From positions 62,001 to 126,000 of the forward strand of contig NZ_KQ948463.1 of assembly GCF_001514115.1 (NCBI RefSeq): 64,000 nt of DNA. The letters are read 5' to 3'. The notes under the pieces were generated by a model. It was given only the letters and a program-made list of their open reading frames with translations. It made no database searches and was not told the origin of the DNA. A program made the position numbers and the translations under genes. This document shows positions 58,981 through 64,000 of this stretch, one piece after another (the first letter of the stretch is position 1; each line of letters opens with the position of its first letter). This DNA is from Streptomyces olivochromogenes (GTDB lineage Bacteria > Actinomycetota > Actinomycetes > Streptomycetales > Streptomycetaceae).

Positions 58981-59694
58981 CTACTCCTGATGACCGTCCG
59001 CGAGGAGTGCGAGCAGTTCGGGGTCGAGAATCTCCACCATCCGGTTGCCGGTACGCACGACGTGCTGGGTGCGCAGCAGCTTCAGTGCCTTGGCGACGGC
59101 TTCCCGGGTGGCTCCGATGGTGGCGGCCAGTTCGTCCTGGGCCAGTTGGACGACGGTGCCCGTGTGCGTGGCGCCGCCCGGTACGGCCGGGTGGTAGGGG
59201 CCGGAGGGCTCGGCTCTCGACAGTTCGGTGAGCCGGCTGGCCAGCCGTTGCAGCACGGTGAGCGAGGCGAGCGCGGACCGCTCCTGGTCGGCGCTGCGCA
59301 GCCGGAAGGTGAGCTGGCGTATCACCAGACCACTGACGCGGGGGTGCAGCGCGAGGAACCGGCGGAACGCGTCCCCGGAGATGACCTGGGTCTCGGTCGG
59401 ACCCAGCGCGCGCACGGTGGCGCTGCGGGGATGCGGGTCCAGGGCGGCCATCTCGCCGAGCAGTTCACCGGGACCCCGCAGACCGAGTATCAGCCGCGTG
59501 GCACCCCGGTCCGTCGCCACGGAAACGGTCACCCAGCCCCGAATGATGATCAGGACGTGACTGGACCGGTCGCCCTCCGTCAGAAGATGGGCATCGGCCG
59601 CGTAGTGCTTCCGGCTGCCGAGAGCCATCACGCTCTCGCGCTCCTGAGGGGTCAGAGCGCGTGCGAAAGCCAGCTCATTGCCGAGCAGCCCCAT
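58981..59694 (-). CDS. CRP/FNR-family regulator with cyclic-nucleotide-binding motif
   Basis: A 237-residue regulator. The cNMP-binding jelly roll (about 15-125) has the phosphate-binding cassette LLGEMAALDPHPRSATVRAL with the Glu and Arg that hold ribose and phosphate in CRP, so binding of a cyclic nucleotide is likely. The C-terminal winged HTH (about 165-235) contains QLAQDELAATIGATREAVAK followed by ALKLLRTQHVV. It is upstream of, and in the same direction as, the cyclase gene, 114 bp away. It could sense the product of that cyclase and adjust the operon. ATG 59694 lies seven bases after GGGGGG and gives the normal family length; ATG 59763 would add 23 residues without a site. Confidence 0.85.
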   Translation of the reverse strand: MGLLGNELAFARALTPQERESVMALGSRKHYAADAHLLTEGDRSSHVLIIIRGWVTVSVATDRGATRLILGLRGPGELLGEMAALDPHPRSATVRALGPTETQVISGDAFRRFLALHPRVSGLVIRQLTFRLRSADQERSALASLTVLQRLASRLTELSRAEPSGPYHPAVPGGATHTGTVVQLAQDELAATIGATREAVAKALKLLRTQHVVRTGNRMVEILDPELLALLADGHQE

Positions 59695-60106
59695 GGCCAC
59701 GCCCCCCGCCGCAATCGTGCCGCCTGACTTTTCAGAGGCGTTGATGGTGGCAGAGCGAAGCATTGAGACGAGTGAATTACGCCAGATCGGCCGTACTGGT
59801 CGGTAAGTGGCGAAGTGCCAGGTGGGTCGCCCGGGCGTGCCGTCCCCTCATGACACCCCACCAGCGGTGACCGCGGCCGGACCGTCCGCCTCCGCTCCCG
59901 CCCCACCGACGACCTTGAGGTCAGGACCGGCGCCGAACGGCCGGCCCCCTCGATACGGGGAACCGGCCAGGGCGGCGGACTTGGCGAAAAATCAGGTTTC
60001 CGCCGCCGCAGGGGTGGTGGGGAGGTGGTGACGGGGTGAGGGGACGGTGTCCGGTTCTTCGCGCGTCACACCGGCTCTTCGCGCGTCACACCGGTCGGCC
60101 GGATGC
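59695..60106. other. Intergenic region, no gene seen
   Basis: A 412-bp gap between the CRP-like gene's start and the end of the CBM2 gene. It must hold the promoter of the CRP gene, probably in the less GC-rich part around 59765-59800. No ORF with a start signal and no strong hairpin were found. Confidence 0.5.
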
Positions 60107-61630
60107 TCAGCCGACGGCCTGGCAACTGGCCGTGTTGAGGGTGAAGTCGCGCGCGGCCGAGTTGGCCCCGGTCCAGGAACCGACGAAGCCGAAGGTGAAG
60201 GTGCCGTTCGCGGTGACGGTCTTGTTGTAGTCGGCGGCGGTGGCCGTGACGTGGGAGTCGTCCTGGGTGAAGGTACCGTCCCACATCTGGCCCACGTGCT
60301 GGCCGTCCTTGAAGGTCCAGCCGAGGCTCCAGGTGGCGAGGGCCTTGGTGGAGGTGACGGTGACGGTGGCCTGGAAGCCGTCCGGCCACTCGCTCACGAT
60401 CTCGTACTTCACCCGGCAGTCCGGCGCGGCGCTCTTCGGCGAACTCGTCACCCCGCCCTGCTTCCCGGCGGGCGACGAGGACTCGCCCTGGGCCTCCTGA
60501 TCGGAGTTGCCCGCCGGACGCGAGGTCGAGTCCGCCACCGCGGGCGAGCCCGCCGTCGCCGTCCCCGATCCCGAACCCGAACCCGAACCCGACTTCGTCT
60601 TCGAGCCCGAGGGGAGGGAGGGGCCCGGGTCCGCAAGGGACTGCCCGTCCGTCGCCTCGCCCTGCGCGGCGTTCGCGTCGCCGCCCTTCGAGCCGCCGAA
60701 GGGCATCAGCGAGACCGTGAGCGCGAGTGCGGACACGAGGACGGCCGTGACCAGGATCCCGGTCCGGCCGATCCGGGGCCGGACCGGCTTGCCCTCGTCC
60801 AGCCCCGTGTCCACCGCCGCGTCCGTGCGTCCGCCGATCATGCCGGCCTCGGCGGCCCGGCGCCGCCGTTCGAGATACGCGAGGCCGCCCCAGCCGATCA
60901 CACCGCTGGAGAGCGCCGCGGGCAGCCCGCCGCCGTGCAGCCGCAGACAGGCGGCGGCCTCCGCGCACTCGACGCAGCGCGCCAGGTGCCGGGAGAGGTC
61001 CTCGGGCGTCTCGGCGCTGGGTGAGCGGGTGACCGCGTCGAGGAGCCGCGCGTAGCTGCGGCAGTAGGCGTCCATCGGCGTGTCGAGGTGGTTGCGGTGG
61101 CAGCGGTCCCGGAACAGCACCCGCACCTGGGCGAGTTCGGTGGCCGCGGCCGCCGGATCGAGACCGAGCCGCCGGGCCACCGCGGACATGGGCAGCGACT
61201 CGACTTCGGCCAGCCACAGCAGAACGGCGTCCGGCTCCTGCATGTCCCGGAGGCCGCGCAGCGCGAGCGGGCGGTGCAGCGGCGGTCCGACGTAGCGGGC
61301 GGCCTTGTCGGAGTGGAGCCACAGGCGCAGGTCGGGGTCGAGCCGATGGCCGAGCCCGTTCGTCTCCCAGGCGGCGGCCACGGTACGGACGGAGGCCAGC
61401 AGCAGCGGAATGCGGGGCAGCCTGAGCGCCCGGCGTCCGGTACCGGTACTCTTCGATGCCGCGGTGGCGGCGCGCAGTTCGTCGATGCCGTGTGTGAACG
61501 CCTCGGTCGCCAGCTGCGTGGCCGAGGCCGAACCGGACGTGCACAGATCGGCGTACGACAGGACCGCGTCCCAACACTCCGAGAGCAGCGCGGCCTCGGC
61601 GGCGTTCTGGGGGGTCGGCAGGTCAGGCAT
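60107..61630 (-). CDS. Membrane protein joining sigma/anti-sigma-like region to external CBM2
   Basis: A 507-residue protein. The cytosolic N-terminus (1-240) resembles a degenerate sigma factor: a helical region-2-like part and a region-4-like HTH (LPMSAVARRLGLDPAAAATE). It is followed by an anti-sigma-type zinc motif, HLARCVECAEAAACLRLHG. One membrane span (GILVTAVLVSALALTVSL, about 290-308) leads to a Ser/Gly-rich linker and a C-terminal CBM2 domain (about 405-507: YEIVSEWPDGFQATVTVTST, SLGWTFKDGQ, FTFGFVGSWTGANS), bounded by two Cys that should form a disulfide. CBM2 binds cellulose, chitin or xylan. It thus looks like a one-protein sensor of insoluble polysaccharide. ATG 61630 has GGAG seven bases upstream. 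Confidence 0.8.
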   Translation of the reverse strand: MPDLPTPQNAAEAALLSECWDAVLSYADLCTSGSASATQLATEAFTHGIDELRAATAASKSTGTGRRALRLPRIPLLLASVRTVAAAWETNGLGHRLDPDLRLWLHSDKAARYVGPPLHRPLALRGLRDMQEPDAVLLWLAEVESLPMSAVARRLGLDPAAAATELAQVRVLFRDRCHRNHLDTPMDAYCRSYARLLDAVTRSPSAETPEDLSRHLARCVECAEAAACLRLHGGGLPAALSSGVIGWGGLAYLERRRRAAEAGMIGGRTDAAVDTGLDEGKPVRPRIGRTGILVTAVLVSALALTVSLMPFGGSKGGDANAAQGEATDGQSLADPGPSLPSGSKTKSGSGSGSGSGTATAGSPAVADSTSRPAGNSDQEAQGESSSPAGKQGGVTSSPKSAAPDCRVKYEIVSEWPDGFQATVTVTSTKALATWSLGWTFKDGQHVGQMWDGTFTQDDSHVTATAADYNKTVTANGTFTFGFVGSWTGANSAARDFTLNTASCQAVG

Positions 61631-61833
61631 GGGGGGCTCCTGCATCAACTGCTTCCAGGTGCAACGTCTAGAAACGTCTGAACAACGTGATCGTCAACTC
61701 ACCCTCTGTACAGGGGAGTTGAGGCCGTCTCAACGACGGGGCCCGAGCCTTTCACGCTTTCCACACAACTGACAAGCGAGGTATTCAATTAGCGTGGCAA
61801 GCGGTTGCGGCGCCGTGCGTCCGAACGCGCGCA

Positions 61834-61874
61834 GCCTCCCTCCCGCCCTATGGAAAGGGATACGGAAGGGAGGC
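61834..61874 (-). terminator. Possible hairpin terminator after the radical SAM gene
   Basis: GCCTCCCT (61834-61841) pairs with AGGGAGGC (61867-61874), with an inner CCCT/AGGG pair. It lies 37 bp past the stop of the radical SAM gene. No U tract. Confidence 0.45.
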
Positions 61875-61910
61875 CGATACGTCTCGATCGCCGTCGACTT
61901 TTGAGAGGTT

Positions 61911-63257
61911 CTACGGAACCTTCGGTCCGGCCGCTTCCGTCACCGCGGGTTCCCGCGCCGGGAGGCTGTCCATGAAGGAGCTCACCGAGAAGACCGCCTG
62001 GCCGGGTCCGGGCGGGCCGTATCCGGGCGGCGAGGACAGCCCGAAGTCCTCCATGGTCGACCGGTAGGCCTCCAGCAGCCGGATGTGGTACTCCAGCGGC
62101 GCGCCCTGGGGGTTGGCCTTGCCGAGCGGGGTCGTGGGCTCCGGGCACCAGGTGGTGAAGCGGGGCGTGATGCCGTGCGACATGAAGAAGCGCAGCCCCT
62201 CGGTGGTGGAGGCGATGGCCTCGTCGACGGTCGTGAAGCCGAACGGCTCCGCCATCTCCACGCCGGCCACGAAGTTGGGGATCACGTTGCGCGCGCCGAA
62301 GACCTCCGCGGAGTCGAGGATGCGCTTGTGCCACTCGTCGCGGCCGACATAACGCTCCTTGCCCGGGCAGTACAGCTCGAACAACCGCCGGTCCCACACC
62401 TCGTAGTTGGGGTGGTAGATCTGCACGCCGTAGTCCTTGAACCGCTGCACGTCGTCGCGCGGCAGCGCCTGTGCGACGACCTTGCCGATCCAACGCCCCG
62501 GGAAGCGCTCCTCGATGGCCTTGGCGTAGTGGCCGTAGAAGTCGGCCTCGTCGCGCCCCTGCAGCTTCGAGGTGATCGCGCCGCCGGTGAGGGTGTACGC
62601 GGTGGAGGCCTTCGCCGTGTCGTACCGGTCGATGATCTCCAGGGCTTCGAGGACCTCCTCGACGTCCTTCACCCCGGTGTACGGGCGCCCCGCCGCCTTG
62701 TGCTGGCGCCAGTTGTGGTTGATGTCGCAGTACTGGCACTCCTCCTTGGCGCCGAAGTACTGGCAGACCCGGAAGACGGTGAGGTAGATCAGATAGCCCC
62801 ACTGGATGGTGGGGGCGACCTCCATCACGGACTTCCCGTTGGAGAGCGTGTGCCGGTAGTACTCGGGCATCGGGGGCACGCCGACGTCGGCGATCCGCTT
62901 CCCGTCGAGGTAGAGCCCGAGCACCCCTTCGTCGTCCGCGGCGACGCGATAGGGCGAGGCGGGATTGACCCGCACGGACACCACGGTCCGCCGCAGGTCG
63001 TACGGCCCACCCGTGAGGATGATCTCCTCGGGCGGGCGGCGCAGGGCGGCCTCGCCGAGTTCGGGCAGGGTGCCGTGGTCGAAGGAGAAGATGAAGTACG
63101 ACTTCGGCTTGACGTCACCGTCCTCGTTGTCGGAGAGCGCCGACTCGTCGAAGGCCACACCTCCGCGGAGCAGGTCCTCCTTGAAGACGGCCTCCCGCGG
63201 TACGTGCGGGAACCGCTCCATCAGATCCTCGACCAACGCGGTGCGGCTGCCGACCAT
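61911..63257 (-). CDS. Atypical radical SAM protein (C-x8-C-x2-C)
   Basis: A 448-residue protein. After about 160 residues of mixed N-terminal domain comes YLTVFRVCQYFGAKEECQYC (158-177). The three cysteines are spaced C-x8-C-x2-C instead of the common C-x3-C-x2-C; the last pair with a following aspartate still looks like a radical SAM cluster loop. A TIM-barrel-like pattern follows (TAYTLTGGAITSKLQGRDE with the GGE-like GG, VVAQALPRDDVQRFKDYGVQ, NVIPNFVAGVEMAEPFGF). The reaction is unknown. ATG 63257 is preceded by AGGAGAAC. No obvious partner gene is adjacent; the right neighbour is a tandem repeat. Confidence 0.75.
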   Translation of the reverse strand: MVGSRTALVEDLMERFPHVPREAVFKEDLLRGGVAFDESALSDNEDGDVKPKSYFIFSFDHGTLPELGEAALRRPPEEIILTGGPYDLRRTVVSVRVNPASPYRVAADDEGVLGLYLDGKRIADVGVPPMPEYYRHTLSNGKSVMEVAPTIQWGYLIYLTVFRVCQYFGAKEECQYCDINHNWRQHKAAGRPYTGVKDVEEVLEALEIIDRYDTAKASTAYTLTGGAITSKLQGRDEADFYGHYAKAIEERFPGRWIGKVVAQALPRDDVQRFKDYGVQIYHPNYEVWDRRLFELYCPGKERYVGRDEWHKRILDSAEVFGARNVIPNFVAGVEMAEPFGFTTVDEAIASTTEGLRFFMSHGITPRFTTWCPEPTTPLGKANPQGAPLEYHIRLLEAYRSTMEDFGLSSPPGYGPPGPGQAVFSVSSFMDSLPAREPAVTEAAGPKVP

Positions 63258-63569
63258 CCCGTTCTCCTCGCTCCCGACCCGTTCCCGACTCGTTCAAGTC
63301 CCCGTGCTCGACTCCTCACGGTATGCCCCTGCCTGTACGTCAGCCGTGCCGGGTCCCCTCGCGGCGCGCGATACGCACGTCCGACGGCAGCGCCGGGCCG
63401 GGTTCGGCCGCACCCCAGGCGACCGCGAGCGGCACGGCCCCGACCCAGACTCCGAGGGCCCCGCCGGAAACGCCCGTACGGATCTCCACCCCCCGAAGCC
63501 CCCTCCGAGAGACAGCACAAGCAGCGCCGTCGCGCCGAGTCCCCCACGGGCGCCCCGAAACGGGCCCCG
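63258..63569. other. Intergenic region upstream of the radical SAM gene
   Basis: About 310 bp with no convincing gene. Open frames on the minus strand here are extensions of the repeat to the right. The promoter of the radical SAM gene should lie in the first 100 bp. Confidence 0.45.
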
Positions 63570-64000
63570 AGCACAGACCCAGGTGCTGGCGCGCCCCAGA
63601 GCCCCAAAAGCCACTCCGGGACACAGCCCCGAGCGTGTACCCAACGGGCAACCCCCGAACACGGGCCGACGCACAAGCCCGGGAACAGGCCCGGGGCACA
63701 GCCCTGGGTGCGGGGCGGGGGGCACAGCCCCGGGTGGGGGCCGGGGGCACAGCCCCGGGCAGGGGACCAGAGGCACACGCCCAGGTAGGGGACCAGGGAC
63801 ACAGCCCCGGGCAGGGAACCGGAGGTACAGCCCCAAGGGCGAGCCCAGGGCGCAGCCCCAAGTGGAGGTCTCAGGGGCACAGGCCCAGGCAGGTGGCCGG
63901 GGGCACAGCCCCGAGAGCGGCTCCGGGGCGCATCCCCAAGCGGGGCTCCCAGGGTCAAGTCCCGAGCGCGGGCCCGGGGCGCAGCCCCAAGCGGGGATCC
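63570..64000. repeat. Degenerate 26-bp-period tandem repeat, runs off the window
   Basis: The core GGGGCACAGCCCCGGG recurs with variation every 25-27 bp: CACAGCC or close variants start near 63622, 63648, 63672, 63697, 63723, 63748, 63774, 63800, 63826, 63851, 63878, 63904, 63929, 63955 and 63980. At least 15 units are present and the array continues past 64000. Each unit is itself a GC-rich dyad (GGGGC...GCCCC). Long minus-strand ORFs over it (PGLCP, PGAVPP patterns) are produced by the repeat and are not called as genes. Confidence 0.85.

Noticed and set aside
40850-59694. Conservon (cvn) operon
   Set aside because: Conservons encode a sensor ATPase, roadblock protein, DUF742 and a small GTPase; none of the first three is present and the GTPase here is of a different, larger type.
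63221-63958. Proline/glycine repeat ORFs on the minus strand (up to 245 codons)
   Set aside because: They follow the 26-bp repeat in all three frames; collagen-like pattern is a by-product of the repeat.
63570-64000. CRISPR array or direct-repeat origin
   Set aside because: Units are degenerate and contiguous without spacers; no DnaA boxes or rep gene.

Overview
The window is high-GC DNA with strong GC bias at third codon positions, GTG starts, GGAGG-type ribosome binding sites, SpoIIE-phosphatase/ATPase sensors, PucR, DUF2637 and BldD-era developmental style gene content. All of this points to a Streptomyces (or very close actinomycete) chromosome. No rRNA, tRNA or CRISPR array was seen.

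Left edge (1 to about 5.7 kb): a decayed mobile island. It holds a HEPN-motif protein cut by the window edge, an HNH-type zinc protein, two remnants of an excisionase-like HTH gene, a small membrane protein, the C-terminal stub of an abortive-infection (Abi_C) gene, an unknown 116-residue protein, a Trypco2 domain protein, and a large serine integrase with two frameshifts. Lower third-position GC, broken genes and small repeats fit an old integrated element with defence-type cargo. The integrase lies head-to-head with a SRPBCC gene that has lost a convincing start signal, so the attachment junction is probably near 5.69-5.76 kb.

5.7 to 40.8 kb: ordinary chromosome. A multi-domain SpoIIE phosphatase is followed by a purine-catabolism operon (xanthine dehydrogenase FAD, 2Fe-2S and molybdopterin subunits, an NCS2 permease and XdhC) with a divergent PucR regulator. 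Then come a TPR protein, a GntR regulator, an iron-box-controlled FhuF-like protein, a DUF2637 membrane protein, a RsbW-like ATPase, a pyruvate oxidase, a degenerate PP2C-like protein, a two-HTH regulator, DUF456, a Tat-exported GH95-like glycosidase convergent with an SGNH hydrolase, a PPOX-type F420/flavin protein, a peptidase E homologue, an Ada-AlkA fusion, a four-unit 90-bp tandem repeat, RsgA with a 23-codon ORF just upstream, and a second SpoIIE sensor.

40.8 to 59.7 kb: the most interesting part, a leftward, tightly overlapping operon. In order of transcription it encodes a CRP/FNR regulator with an intact cyclic-nucleotide-binding motif (separated by about 115 bp), a class III nucleotidyl cyclase, a P-loop/HEAT protein, an SPFH/band-7-like protein, a PycTM-like membrane protein, an exported vWA protein with one membrane anchor, a tubulin/FtsZ-like protein, a large membrane protein of unknown function, a pseudokinase-zinc-GTPase fusion, and a tail-anchored GTPase-associated protein (GAP1-like). 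I read it as a GTPase/tubulin-centred conflict or envelope-surveillance system with a built-in cyclic-nucleotide arm. The families have been noted in comparative genomics of bacterial conflict systems; the combination here, especially cyclase + PycTM-like effector + CRP regulator with GTPase and tubulin, looks experimentally undescribed.

59.7 kb to the end: a membrane protein joining sigma/anti-sigma-like cytosolic parts to an external CBM2 cellulose-binding domain, an unusual radical SAM protein (C-x8-C-x2-C), and a degenerate 26-bp-period tandem repeat that runs off the right edge.
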